A DNA stretch of 64,000 nucleotides from Polytrichum commune (lineage: Eukaryota > Streptophyta > Polytrichopsida > Polytrichales > Polytrichaceae), in assembly GCA_950295325.1 (NCBI GenBank), contig OX485805.1, positions 24,231,501 to 24,295,500 on the forward strand, given 5' to 3'. The position numbers and the translations under genes were made by a program. Positions 23,929 to 34,239 of this stretch are shown here, piece after piece (position 1 is the stretch's first letter; each line of letters begins with the position of its first letter). The notes under the pieces are model-generated. The model saw only the letters and a list, made by a program, of their open reading frames with translations. It was not told the DNA's origin and did no database searches.

Positions 23929-24282
23929 CAGTGCCCGGGAAGTTTTTGGGCATAGTCAGTCAAGAGCCTAGTGATTCTAAATCCAACTGGTTACATGTTG
24001 AAATTTTCCGGTTTTTCTTTTGTTCATTTGAGGTATATTCTATAGATTCCTCTAAAATTATCGGTAATTCTCCTGAAGTCTCCAACTTCAACCGGTTATT
24101 TTTCAAACTCAACCGGTTACATGTTGAAATATTCTAGTTATGTTTCATTCATTTGAGGTATATTCTTCCATAGATTCCTCTAAAATGATCAGTAAATCTC
24201 CTAAAGTCTCAAACTTCAACCGGTTATTTCTCAAACTCAACCGGTTCATCGGTAACTAACCGCCGGTTCTCCCCGAGCCCTC
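23929..24282. mobile_element. hAT-type MITE of the AACCGGTT family, copy 1
   Basis: A perfect 8-bp target duplication, GTCACCGC, flanks it (23921-23928 and 24283-24290). The left end is CAGTGCCCGGGAAG; the right end in reverse complement is GAGGGCTCGGGGAG. The interior has repeated CAACCGGTTA motifs and an internal partial duplication of about 130 bp. The size and the 8-bp duplication indicate a hAT-derived MITE. Confidence 0.8.
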
Positions 24283-24290
24283 GTCACCGC

Positions 24291-25370
24291 TTGCTAATGT
24301 AGCAAGTGAGGAGATTACTCCAAGTGTCCACCAACCCTCCACCAAGCTCTGCACTTGATGTCGGACTAAGTTGGTGCTAAAATTTTAATGTTATGAGAAC
24401 ATTAATCGCAAATATGAATTAAATGAACATTTGCCTCAAACTCACACTATCAGAGAATTTAATTATATTGCTAGTAGATGCTACGTTAACATGATGGGGT
24501 ACTGAGTGATGAGTACTTGCCATATGACTTGGCATTCATGCATGCAAACAAGCACCTTGATTCTTGGAAATTTGATTCTTGAAGCTAGTGTTAGGCAACA
24601 TTCTTGCAACTAGTCTTCATTGTGTTATAGGATGGTTGATTTGTACTGCCACTGTATTCAATTCATAGGGATACTGAATCAACCTTATGATATCCAGTTC
24701 CACATTACATTATCAATAAGCTCCTTATGGGGTCATCGATCCCTAGATGAGGAATCAAAAGCCATTGTAGAAAGAATAATGGGCCAATTCCATATGCATT
24801 AGGTGAAGCTACATCTAGTTTACCTAGTAGTTTGTCTAGTAGCTTTCCTCAGGTTGAAGGAGACCAAAACAGTAACTGACACCCGGATCTCAACAATCTT
24901 TCTCTTCTTAATAATCTTCCCATTTTGAAAGAAGACGATTCTCTTTGCTCAATTAGCACCCAGAAAGAGTTCAATGTTTACATTGTTCGACCCTCATAAA
25001 GATCTCCAATGTGGACCTAGAAATATGTGGGGCACAACTCCATCAACATGTTTGTGATTCTTAACCGATCACTCATCCATTAAAAATGAGATTATCAAAA
25101 CTTATCACAATTTTGCATCTATAGGTACGATATCCTCCATAATCCCCAGATTTTGTTCATGAGCTGATTGGTTATGATTGATAACTTACCGCTCCCGCAG
25201 CTTGTCATTTACTCTCCTTTTGTTGGTTATCTAGTCCACATTACATCAAATTCATGACAATAATTTTTAGGTCTACAAAGAGAACTCAGTACTGAATACA
25301 TTATTATATATGTTTCCTTTCATAATAGTATCAATGCTTATTTTAAGAAAAAGCTTCACTGTCAACAGTT
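24291..25370. other. intergenic DNA, no gene seen
   Basis: Short open frames only; none resembles a known family. No matched repeats were found. Confidence 0.4.
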
Positions 25371-25371
25371 T

Positions 25372-25657
25372 CTAGGGCTTCAACCACACTGAAAACATCT
25401 CCGAGAACGAGAAAAGCCAATGTGGATGGCCCACAACGACAATATCTTCAAGGCTCGGCTCTAGATGTGATAGACTTGCTTGGCACTGAGTGATTTTTAC
25501 GCAGTCGTTCTTTATTCTGTAGACTTTGGTAGTACTGCTTGACTGTGGCAGCATCTTGGCTAAGACAGGTGTTTTGCACAGAGAGATATCCTCTAGTCTT
25601 TATGTAAAAACGACAAGAAGGTTGAACGAAAAGAGTTTTCATTGCATGTGATGCCAC
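25372..25657 (-). other. possible short exon or gene relic, unrecognised
   Basis: Minus-strand frames 25657-25448 (69 aa, MASHAMKTLFVQPSCRFYI...) and 25554-25372 (60 aa) overlap. The composition is more protein-like than its surroundings (QDAATVKQYYQSLQNKERLR in the first frame, DIVVVGHPHWLFSFSEMF in the second). A single shift would join them. I do not recognise a family, and no clear splice sites decide it. Confidence 0.2.
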
Positions 25658-26246
25658 AAAGACGAGGAAAGAAATGTGCGACCCCCGCGCGACCGCGGAA
25701 CATGGCAGATCTGGTGTGTTTGGTTACAGGCAAGATTGAACATGAAGACGAAGAGTGGTGTTGCGAAGGCAGGTTCTCTGCATTTGTTTTCCAGTTTTCT
25801 ACATCTTACAGCCAAATTTTCTTGAAACTTGCCAGATCTACATAATATACACACACACACACACCAAATTTCATACAATATGAAGTAATTGACCTTTCAC
25901 CTTCTGGATCAGCACGCGACCGCTGTGGCAAGTAGATCTGCAAGCAGCGTCTGCAGCTGCTTTTACGTGGTGGAGACGCTCTCTTACTGCAGCTAGCTAC
26001 ATCGGAATTGCACTATTCATTACAGCAGATCTATCATCTTTCCAGCTGCAGCGCCGATGAATTTTGATCCTACTAAGTTCTTAAGGATATGGTATAATAT
26101 GCACACCTCGATTGGGCAGAGACTACGTCCACTACCCTATCGCGCACAATCTACACATTCAAGAACTGCTGAGGCTCCAGACTATTTACTTCCACATTAC
26201 AACTTCTTCGATTATCACCATCAGTGATCATAGGTGCACGTCAGAG

Positions 26247-27065
26247 CTAATGATGATGTTTCCCGTGGTGATGGCTGAGCTTCTTCTCTTGTTTCTTGAT
26301 CTTGTGCGCTTCATGGCGCTCGTGTAATGCATAGCCTCCTAGGCCAAGTGCTGCGGCCTCTGCAATCTGAGCTTCTACGTGATGCCGATGTGCGTGTGCA
26401 GGATCCACCTTCTCCTCATGCTTCTCATACTGAAGAATCAAGACACAGCAGCAACACAATTTATGTCACTCCGACATATTTTGCTAGTCTAGCATTGTAA
26501 TCACATCTATAACTAGCTATGCAAGCCTCGCTCATATCTATACTCTTTTGTATGCACTTGACTTAATAGAAAAATTCGATTACTGTTGAGAGCATTAGGA
26601 TTCTACGAAGAATTTTCTCTCTCGGATTTTACTTATGGCGGAACTTGGAAGAAAACATCAACATGATTCATGAACAGGAGGAGTTGCTGGTTAAATCCAT
26701 ATTCAGAAGTGGCTACTTACGGCAGCAAATGCAAGAGCTCCAAGAGCTCCTACCCCGGCCCTGTGCTCATTCTGTCGATGCCGTTTCTCCTCCGCTTTCA
26801 GAAACTGAAGGTTCTGCTGTTGACCCCCAGCCTGGTAGGGCGTCACTTGCTGTTGCCCACCATATGGAACTCCATAGCCAGAGCTGCTCCCATACTGTTG
26901 TCCGTAAGTTGGAACAACCTGTTGACCGTACCCTGGAACTATCTGCTGGCCATAAGCCGGTGCAGTTTGCTGTAGCGGATTGTAATTGTATCCCGGTGCG
27001 CCATAACTGTATGGAGGTGCGGCGGCCCCGTGTTTACCGTGATGGCCATGGCGATGGTGCGACAT
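26247..27065 (-). CDS. ASR (ABA/WDS) protein 2 with Tyr/Gly/Gln-rich N-terminus
   Basis: Exon 1 27065-26721 (115 codons) and exon 2 26429-26247 (60 codons plus stop) are joined by a 291-bp GT-AG intron in phase 0, giving 175 residues. The head is [13 protein letters not shown]. Residues 17-80 hold three near-regular units ([24 protein letters not shown]) and then GGQQQ. The ASR core runs from [21 protein letters not shown] over the junction to [20 protein letters not shown] and [13 protein letters not shown]. The tail is [12 protein letters not shown]. It is the closest of the three to an evenly spaced YGQQ repeat. It is transcribed away from ASR3 across a shared upstream region. Stress-protective role inferred from the family. 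Confidence 0.9.
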
Positions 27066-28560
27066 GATGATTCCGGAAGCCCTGAAAACTTGGAGCTAGC
27101 TAGACTCTTACAACGATATTATTTACAACTAGTAATACTGATCGATCGAATTAGCTGACTGTGAGCACAAGGACCTGAACAATTCCAGGAATTGCACTCG
27201 ATCAATCAGGCTAAGACGACAAACACGATCAGTAGTCCTATTGAACTCTAAATCTCCATGACTACTGGTTGCGGTAAAGAATGATGATGTCTAAAGCTCT
27301 GGTTCGCCTGTTGATTTAAATACAGCGGCATCTGACGAGTGGGACCTATGAAAGGTGCCTTCGTGGGAGAAGTGAGGTTAGACAACAGCGTCATTGCGAA
27401 GATTCAGAGTGCAAGGATCGAAGCCCTCATGCAGCTGGGGCGGTGGGAGCAGAAACCTTGTGTACGTAGACTGGCGGCTGTTTCTACGAGGACGGGTAGG
27501 GCCTTCGTGATGTGGAGGAAGATACGACTGAGTCAAAAACCCGTCAAGATCTGCCTTAAACTTGACGAAAATTCATCTTGCCCGCGGACAGTCAGGTACC
27601 TGACTGACTCTCTCTTGAGGCCGATTGGTGCTGTATCTCAGTTCTTACTTAGATTGACCGATATGTGTTATTTGCATTTCGTCTCCTCAGCACACTAAAT
27701 CAACACTTATCCTTTTGCATCACCATTAAAGTCTGGCGTGTAGCGTGTAGAACTTGCTCCGCGGCCTTAAAAACTCTGGAGATGACGAGTACTGGAGGCT
27801 TAGATTCGAAGATGCCAGGATCTTTAAAAAGTCTGTATCCACCGATTTCACTTGTAGAACTTTCTGGCTTTGAGACTGACCAGTAATTTGTTCATCTTCA
27901 CCTTGTCCAGGTTGAGATTGATTTCAGATCTCATCTAATTGGTAAGACTCAACCTGAGATGGAAATTGGCATGAACTGACTACGGTGAAATTACGTCGAT
28001 CCTGCAAAAATTTCAAAGCCGCATGCGGTTTGAAAAATGCTCCGAGTGAATAATCGACACTTGTGTTTGTAGAACAGGTGATCTTCAGTGGCTTCGGCTT
28101 CTCTAGATGGACTCCACATCCCCAGTCCACCTTCCTATGTTAACACCCTCCCTCACTGGCTTGCCCATGCTTCTCTCCCCTAGCCAGTCTATTGACTCTA
28201 TTCCACCTCCCTAGCTGCTTTTCCCGATGCTGTCGCAGGATAATCCAAATCTCCCTAGGACCAGTCACTTAACGCAAATATCACGGTCTGGGCAGGATGA
28301 GTCGTCCTAAGTCACTTCTCGGAAGCCACAAGCATGTGAATTAACAGCGTGAAGCTTGTTATAAGTAGAGGTCTCAGGCATATGCTCAAACATGAAATAG
28401 GACTTTAAGAGAGCAAAGCAAATTTACCAGAAAAGACACGGTGATCTATTCAGAGGATTTCGCTCCTTGGAAAAGTCGAATCTGCTGATCGTTTTCAGTT
28501 GTAGAAGGCGGCCTTGTTTTCGTATTTGGAAGAAGAAGAAGTCAAGTCGCTACCGCAATC
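27066..28560. promoter_or_regulatory. shared upstream region of divergent ASR2 and ASR3
   Basis: About 1.5 kb between two divergent ATGs. Candidate TATA boxes are TATTTAAA on the minus strand (27315-27322, about 250 bp before ASR2) and TATAAGTA on the plus strand (28360-28367, about 195 bp before ASR3). Two open frames within (27339-27698 and 27665-27886) lack family resemblance and look incidental. I did not find a clear ACGTGGC-type ABRE. Confidence 0.45.
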
Positions 28561-29866
28561 ATGTCACACAAGCACCACGGCCAGCATGGTCACCAGCAGG
28601 AGTCGTCATCGTACAACTATGGCGCCCCGGTGTACGAGTACAACCCGCTGCAGCAAAGCGTTCCACCTTACGGACAACAAAGCTCTCCGGGTTATGGACA
28701 AGTAAGTCCTTACAACGGCTATGGCGCACCTGGCGGTAACCCTTACGGACAAGAATACTCGGCGTACGGGGGCCAATCGATGACGCCTTACCAAGGTGGT
28801 TACGGCGGTAATCAAGGACAGGAATTGCAGTATCTCCAGGCTGAGGAGCAGCGGCATCGCCAAAATGAGCATCGCGCTGAATTGGGAGCACTCGGCGCCG
28901 TTACCTTTGCTGCTGTAAGTATGAATATTGTCTGTGCTGATGTAATTTCTTGAAAATTTGTTCTCTCTGTTGGAGGACGCCCTGCCGGATGGAAGGGACG
29001 CTTATTATACCTTGCGTCGACATCCATCTAAACTGCAGTGCGATACACATCGTAGGCATACTATAATCTGCTTCAATGAAAATTGCACCGGTCAATTGTT
29101 GAGGTCGTAGGCATACTGTAATCTGCTCTAACGGAAACCGCATGGATCTAAACAATTGACAGATGCGCAACTTTGGCTTCAACAAAAATTGCATCGGTGA
29201 ATTGTTGAGGTCGTAGGCATACTGTAATCTGCTCTAATGACCAGTGCATCGACCTCAATAATTGACCAGATGCATATCATTTGCTTCAATGAAAATTGCA
29301 TCGGTGAATTGTCGAGATCATAGGCATGCTGTAATCTGCTCTAACGAAAATTGCATCGGTGATTTGTTGAGGTCGTGGGCATACTGTAATCTGCTCCAAC
29401 GAAAATTGCATTGACCTCAACATGTTTTGACATGTTTTGCTTTGTTTTGCTGTGTTCATTTGCATAGTTTTAACTTTTCGATGTGATCAAAGATCCACCC
29501 TGCTGGGACTTGTGTTTGGATTTTGAACATCTCAAGCTTGAAATCAAGGTTGCCGAGTTAATCCGGCTTTATTGATCTAATCATGATGCTTCTATTTGCT
29601 TGTGATTTGGACTTCCGCGAGGTCCTGACCAACTTTCTATGTTTTTTTGGATCTTGTGTTTATAGTTTGAGAAGCACGAGGAGAAAGTGGACCCTGCACA
29701 TGCACATAGGCACCATGTGGAAGCTCAAGTTAGCGAGGCGGCCGCTGTCGGCTTAGGAGGCTATGCAATTCACGAGCGCCATGAAGAACATGTTTTCCGC
29801 AAACAAGAGGAATCATACGAGAAAAGCCATGGCAGTGGTCATCACCATGGACGCCACCATCACTAG
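28561..29866 (+). CDS. ASR (ABA/WDS) protein 3 with Tyr/Gly/Gln-rich N-terminus
   Basis: Exon 1 28561-28914 (118 codons) and exon 2 29666-29866 (66 codons plus TAG) are joined by a 751-bp GT-AG intron (GTAAGTATGA donor, TTTATAG acceptor, phase 0), giving 184 residues. The head is MSHKHHGQHGHQQ. Residues 18-86 are Tyr/Gly/Pro/Ser/Gln-rich (PYGQQSSPGYGQVSPYNGYG). The ASR core runs [21 protein letters not shown] to [20 protein letters not shown] and VGLGGYAIHERHE. The tail is GHHHGRHHH. It differs from its paralogues by Phe for Tyr at the junction and by Val/Ser changes in exon 2. The intron contains a minisatellite, and the last coding bases plus 3' UTR are duplicated downstream. Firm family call. 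Confidence 0.9.
29051..29420 (+). repeat. intronic minisatellite of ASR3, unit about 53-55 bp
   Basis: CGTAGGCATACTGTAATCTG and close variants begin at 29051, 29106, 29212, 29319 and 29374. Spacings are about 55, 106, 107 and 55 bp, so the longer gaps are two units with one diverged. Each is followed by a GAAAATTGCATCGGTGAATT-type phrase. Confidence 0.8.
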
Positions 29867-30265
29867 TAAGATCAGTAGATGTTAGGCACAGTATTATATG
29901 CCCATTATGGGTGTTCTTTAGATTAATTTCAACTGTCAAGCTATGATGGGTCATGTCAAAGGTCACAGAAAACAAGTTTTGTGATCCTCCTTGTTTGTGG
30001 TCATTACTGCAACCGAGCATCCCACTGTTGTGATTATGGATAGAATATTGTCACGGATTTGTTACGTGGCAGCCTGTCATCACCTTGGTCGCCACCATCA
30101 CAAGTAAATAGATGTTCGGCACATAAGTATACGTATAGGTATTTTTGAAATCAAATTATGAGTCTGCCATGATGTCAAAGATGTCAGAAACAAATTTGAA
30201 TGTGATCCTCCTTACTTGTGGCCATTACTGCAACCAAGATCCCATTCTTGTGATTACTTATAATT
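29831..30265 (+). repeat. tandem duplication of the ASR3 3' end
   Basis: The segment from GGCAGTGGTCATCACCATGG (29831, last ten codons) through the 3' UTR to about 30040 recurs from 30068 (GGCAGCCTGTCATCACCTTG) to about 30260. The period is about 237 bp. The second copy retains the His-rich tail sequence but is outside the gene. Confidence 0.8.
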
Positions 30266-30815
30266 TTTTTGTCATAAATTAATTGTCTATGTATCTTCAA
30301 TAGAATATGATCTGAGGACTCTGGTTTTGGAGGTTTGTACAGAACTGTTTTGCATGATTGTTATTCTATCATCTTTCGTTCTGCGTTTGGGAGTGTGAGT
30401 GGAAGGCGTGCAATTCTGCATTCCATGTGCAACTGTGCCATTGCTTCAAGTCTCAACCATTGACAGTCATCATCATTCACGTGAACCTCAAATAGATTAG
30501 AGCAATAGAGAGTGATAAATGAAATAGTTAATTTCATTGCCAAAAAACAAACAAACAGAAAATCCCACTGGGCTCCAAAACAGAGAGAGAGAGGCAGTTG
30601 TCTGCAATTAGTGGCATCACACAATCCTATTGAGAAGGGTACGATGCTTAACCATGATCAACTGAACCCACAAACGGGGACTTGAAATCGAAATTGGAAG
30701 AACATCATTAATCAAACAACTACAGTTTTCATGTATATTGACTTGTATTCTAGTTACCAAACATGTATCATGAACCCCTTGCAAACAAATGTGGTATTTA
30801 AATCCACCACTTCTA
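30266..30815. other. intergenic DNA, no gene seen
   Basis: Contains a minus-strand 87-codon frame of no recognisable family. No matched repeats. Confidence 0.4.
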
Positions 30816-30823
30816 CTCTGGCA

Positions 30824-31049
30824 CAGTGATTGGGGAGATTTTTGGGCATAATCGATTGAGATCCTAGTGTTTGCAAGTTCAACCAGTTACATGTTGACAT
30901 CCTTCGGTTTTCCTTTATTAAACTGGGGTATATTCCATAAATTCCTCTAAAATGATCCGTAATTTTCTTGTAGTCTTGAACTTCAACCGGTTATTTCTCA
31001 AATGCAACCGGTTCATCTGTAACTAGCTGCCGGTTCTCCCCGATCATAG
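30824..31049. mobile_element. hAT-type MITE of the AACCGGTT family, copy 2
   Basis: 226 bp, flanked by a perfect 8-bp duplication CTCTGGCA (30816-30823 and 31050-31057). Left end CAGTGATTGGGGAGA; right end in reverse complement CTATGATCGGGGAGA. The CAGTG start fits the hAT terminal consensus. The interior shares CAACCGGTTATTTCTCAAA and CGGTTCATC with copy 1. Confidence 0.85.
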
Positions 31050-31093
31050 CTCTGGCATCCTTAAGATGTATCCTTCCAATTGACATTAAAACC

Positions 31094-31289
31094 TACACTA
31101 TATGATATATGATTTAGTGTGGTCCTTACTATTCATCATCAATCCACACTAATTCTCTTGCAATCATTGGGTGGCAACTAGAGACTTAGGAGGCATACGA
31201 TACTTGGTCGTGCGTAACAAGTCATGAAAGACGACTAACTAAACAAGGCTGACCACTTTCATGCCATACTAAATCATATGTGTAGTGTA
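31094..31289. mobile_element. MITE related to the CACTAAATAT family (CACTATATG variant)
   Basis: Left CACTATATGATATATGATTT, right AAATCATATGTGTAGTG, TA on both outer sides. It has the same terminal pentamer (CACTA...TAGTG) as the family at 5.6-7.1 kb, but a different interior. Confidence 0.55.
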
Positions 31290-31626
31290 CTTATTGCTTT
31301 CTAACCATGGGTTTATAACTAGGAAATAAGCACGGGGAGGTCACTTAGTGCATTTTAAAAACAACGTGCGGCATAATATAGGGAGGATTAAAATCATTTG
31401 ACATAAAAATTATAAAAGAATTCCAAATAATGAAGGGTCCATTAAAAGTGCATAAGCCCATTACAAGTAAAATAGATAGGTATAAAATATGGGCCATTCC
31501 CTTTTAGTAAAAATAATATAGGGGGTGAAAATAAGGATCTTAGGATGTATGTTTAGTAGAATCAATTTCATACGCATGCCTCACGAGGGATGGATGAAAA
31601 ATTACTCATCATTCACCCAAAAATGA

Positions 31627-32832
31627 ATGAAATTGGAAGCCTCAGAACAGAGAACCGGAAATTTTTTGCCAACCGTAGAAGTTGATGGGCATTCCATTTA
31701 CAAGTCAACGTTTGTCTCGCAACTCAATGGTAATGTTTTTCTATCCAAAGATAGATTAGCAAGAATTAAACATAGTATTCATTTCAACAACCATGATAAT
31801 TGTCTCCAAGCAAGATCTTCATGTGGATCAAGTTTGTTATCTGTAGGAACTGATTGTGGGGTGCATTTTGTCCAACGGGGCACAACAATGCTATTGTCAA
31901 CTGTAAAATCTGCTGCCAAACGAAAAAGGGGACGTTTAATGACTGATGTTAAAGCTGGAAATGCTACTAACATATTGAACGGAGTAGATTCCAGTTCATG
32001 CAGTGGGTGGGTAGGATGCAGGCTATGCGGAGGCGCAATGGGAAACAATTTGGAGTACTTAGGTCACGGGTAGATCACTCTAAGGCATTTTTGTGCACCA
32101 CGTGCGGCTGGGTTTTTTTTGTTTTGGGGCTATTTACCTTCAAGGGCTGAATTAAAGCCTCCCTATAATTACTTAAATTCCAAAAATGGCCCATTTGTTT
32201 GCACCCTTCCATTACTTATATTGTCCAAGTCACTGCAATTTTTTGTACTCTATATTCCTTTTAAGTAATTTTGGACAGACGGAAATTCCAATTATCATCC
32301 ATCCTTGTGAGTCCTAAACCCATTTACATACCATACTAAATATACCTTTTAGGATCCTTATCTTTAGCCCCTATATTAATTTTACAAAAAGATAATGGCC
32401 CACGTTTTATGTCCATCTAGCTTACTTATAATGGGATTGTCTACATTTAATGGCCCCTTCATTATTTGGAATTCCTTTATAATTTTTATTTCAAATGATT
32501 TTAATCCTCTCTATATTATGCCGCACGTCGTTTTTAAAATGCACTAAGTGATCTACCCGTGACTTAGGCAAGCGGTTGACCTCCTTGCTCGAACGGAGGA
32601 ATCAGGGAGGATAAATCCTAATAATCCCCACATCGAAATAATGTTGCAATATTATAGAAAGTATCCAGGCCGTAACAAATTTAAGTATGATCATACAGAT
32701 AACAAATGGATTGATGTAGATTGCATTATATCTACGGTAACCATGAGCTACAATTCTACAAATGAGGTGTACACTCTTGATAGGAATGATTCAGAGCAAC
32801 TGTCCAAGTTTGTGACAGAACGAACTATATAA
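31627..32832 (+). pseudogene. captured or element-borne coding fragment, unrecognised family
   Basis: Frame 31627-32064 reads MKLEASEQRTGNFLPTVEVD and onward through KSTFVSQLNGNVFLSKDRLA. Near 31995-32005 the reading shifts by one base; the shifted frame continues WVGRMQAMRRRNGKQFGVLR to the nested MITE. After removing the MITE and one copy of its target duplication the same shifted frame resumes with QAVDLLARTEESGRINPN and runs through KFKYDHTDNKWIDVDCIIST to a stop at 32832. The continuity across the MITE shows this was one coding sequence, now broken once by a frameshift and once by insertion. I cannot name the family. It may be a transduplicated host gene or an accessory element gene. Confidence 0.55.
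32065..32561 (-). mobile_element. nested hAT-type MITE, 497 bp
   Basis: The termini are CACGGGTAGATCACT and the inverse AGTGATCTACCCGTG. The flanks are ACTTAGGT (32057-32064) and ACTTAGGC (32562-32569), an 8-bp duplication with one mismatch. It lies in reverse orientation inside its longer relative and splits the coding fragment. Confidence 0.85.
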
Positions 32833-33401
32833 GATTCATGACCAAGCTTAAAGTGTTTCACACTATATGGTTTTGGTCTTCACTAGCATGTAAAGTGATT
32901 TTGAATAAAGGATTTTTATGGAGCGGGTGTTGTGTTTGTAAACACACACTCAATCATGTTATGTTCCATCCTAAGTCTTCTTTTTGTATTTTCACTTTAA
33001 GTTTTTGTACTTGGTTTTTGCAATGGTACGTAATTTTTATATTTTTTTGTTGCCATGCTTTTCCCATCACTTTTGCATTGAATACATTCTTAAATTCAAT
33101 TTTTTTAATTAAAAGGAATATAGACTACAAAAAATTTCAATGACATGGGCATTATAAGTAATGGTAGGGTACAAAAAAATAGGCCATTTTAGAATATTAT
33201 GTAATTATAGGGAGCTTTTAATTCGTGCCTTGGAGGTAAATAGCCCCTAAACAAATACCCCTCCGCCGCACGTGGTACACAAAAATCCTACTGAGTGACC
33301 TCCCCGTGGAAATAAGTGATTGTGGACAAAATATGTGTCCTATGGTAAATGATATTTAAGCATTTGAGCATATGTCTTGCCCCCACCAAACATGCATATT
33401 A

Positions 33402-33524
33402 CTCCCTCCATCCCAAAATTATTGTCCTACTCCCCGGAGTTTAATTTCCCAAAATGTTTGTCCGACAAACATTTTGGGGTATTAAACTCCGGGGAGTAGG
33501 ACAATAATTCTAGGACAGAGGGAG
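33402..33524. mobile_element. Stowaway-type (Tc1/mariner) MITE, 123 bp
   Basis: Almost entirely one hairpin. The left arm starts CTCCCTCCATCCCAAAAT and the right arm closes as its inverse, ending GAGGGAG. TA precedes it and TG follows (a decayed TA duplication). CTCCCTCC is the classic Stowaway terminus. Confidence 0.85.
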
Positions 33525-33529
33525 TGCAA

Positions 33530-34239
33530 TTTAGAACTTATTTGGGGGAAGAAACTAAAAGAATATGATGGAAACTCTAACCATACTTACTTTGATATAA
33601 GCAATGTGGTCCCAAAATCTATCTAAATGTGTTATTTTCATTAGTATCACTCATGGGGGATGCGTCGGAATTTTGTGGTCCCAAAATCTATCTAGGTGCA
33701 TAGTAGGGATTTCTAATTATGACTATGATAAATTTAAAAGCATATACATGATAGGGCTAGGGTAGTTGTTAATTGGCAATATAGATATATTATGAGTTTA
33801 TTATGCCCTATGAAATGAGATTGATTTTAGAGTTTAGAGTTTAGAAGTTGAAAGGCTTATGGGATTAAAGATACATCAAGGGGGTGTCAAACCAACTAAT
33901 TCCCTAGAGTGACGAAGTGCGGTGGCCTCTATGAGGTAGAGGCTAATATCAACATGATGGTCTAATTGAAAGAAATACTTGAGACACCCTAATACTGCCT
34001 TCCCAAATAATGACTGAAACTTATCTCTAACGAGGTTGTGTAAGGAACACTCCAACACAAAGTGTGCTTCATATTCAACTACATTATAAAGAGAAAAAGT
34101 GGCATATTAATCCATTATCTCTAGGATTAGGGATTGTTGACCACCATCTAATTTTGATGGCAAGCCTATGATTCAAGGCACGTATGTAACATGATTTTGC
34201 ATCGTGGTCATGTGGTGTCAATAGTTGCTTCAAGTATAA
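33530..34239. other. intergenic DNA
   Basis: A short direct repeat, GTGGTCCCAAAATCTATCTA, occurs at about 33609 and 33680. Otherwise no gene or element is recognised. Confidence 0.4.

Larger units (their letters stand above)
31331..33308 (+). mobile_element. hAT-type element carrying a gene fragment, 1978 bp, with nested MITE
   Basis: The termini are CACGGGGAGGTCACT and, at the right, the inverse AGTGACCTCCCCGTG. A perfect 8-bp target duplication GAAATAAG flanks it (31323-31330 and 33309-33316), diagnostic of the hAT superfamily. The left about 230 bp and right about 200 bp are similar to the arms of the 561-bp MITE at 49051-49611. Between them this copy has about 1.3 kb of extra DNA that holds a coding-like frame and a nested MITE (32065-32561). 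No hAT transposase is seen, so it is non-autonomous. Confidence 0.85.

Noticed and set aside
26645-27067. 140-codon plus-strand frame over ASR2
   Set aside because: Antisense shadow of ASR2 exon 1.
27339-27698. 119-codon plus-strand frame between ASR2 and ASR3
   Set aside because: Lies in the shared upstream region, overlaps another frame in a different phase, and shows no family motif.
28559-28891. 110-codon minus-strand frame over ASR3
   Set aside because: Antisense shadow of ASR3 exon 1.
29051-29420. CRISPR-like array
   Set aside because: Spacing is irregular, the spacers are diverged repeat units, and it lies within a plant intron.
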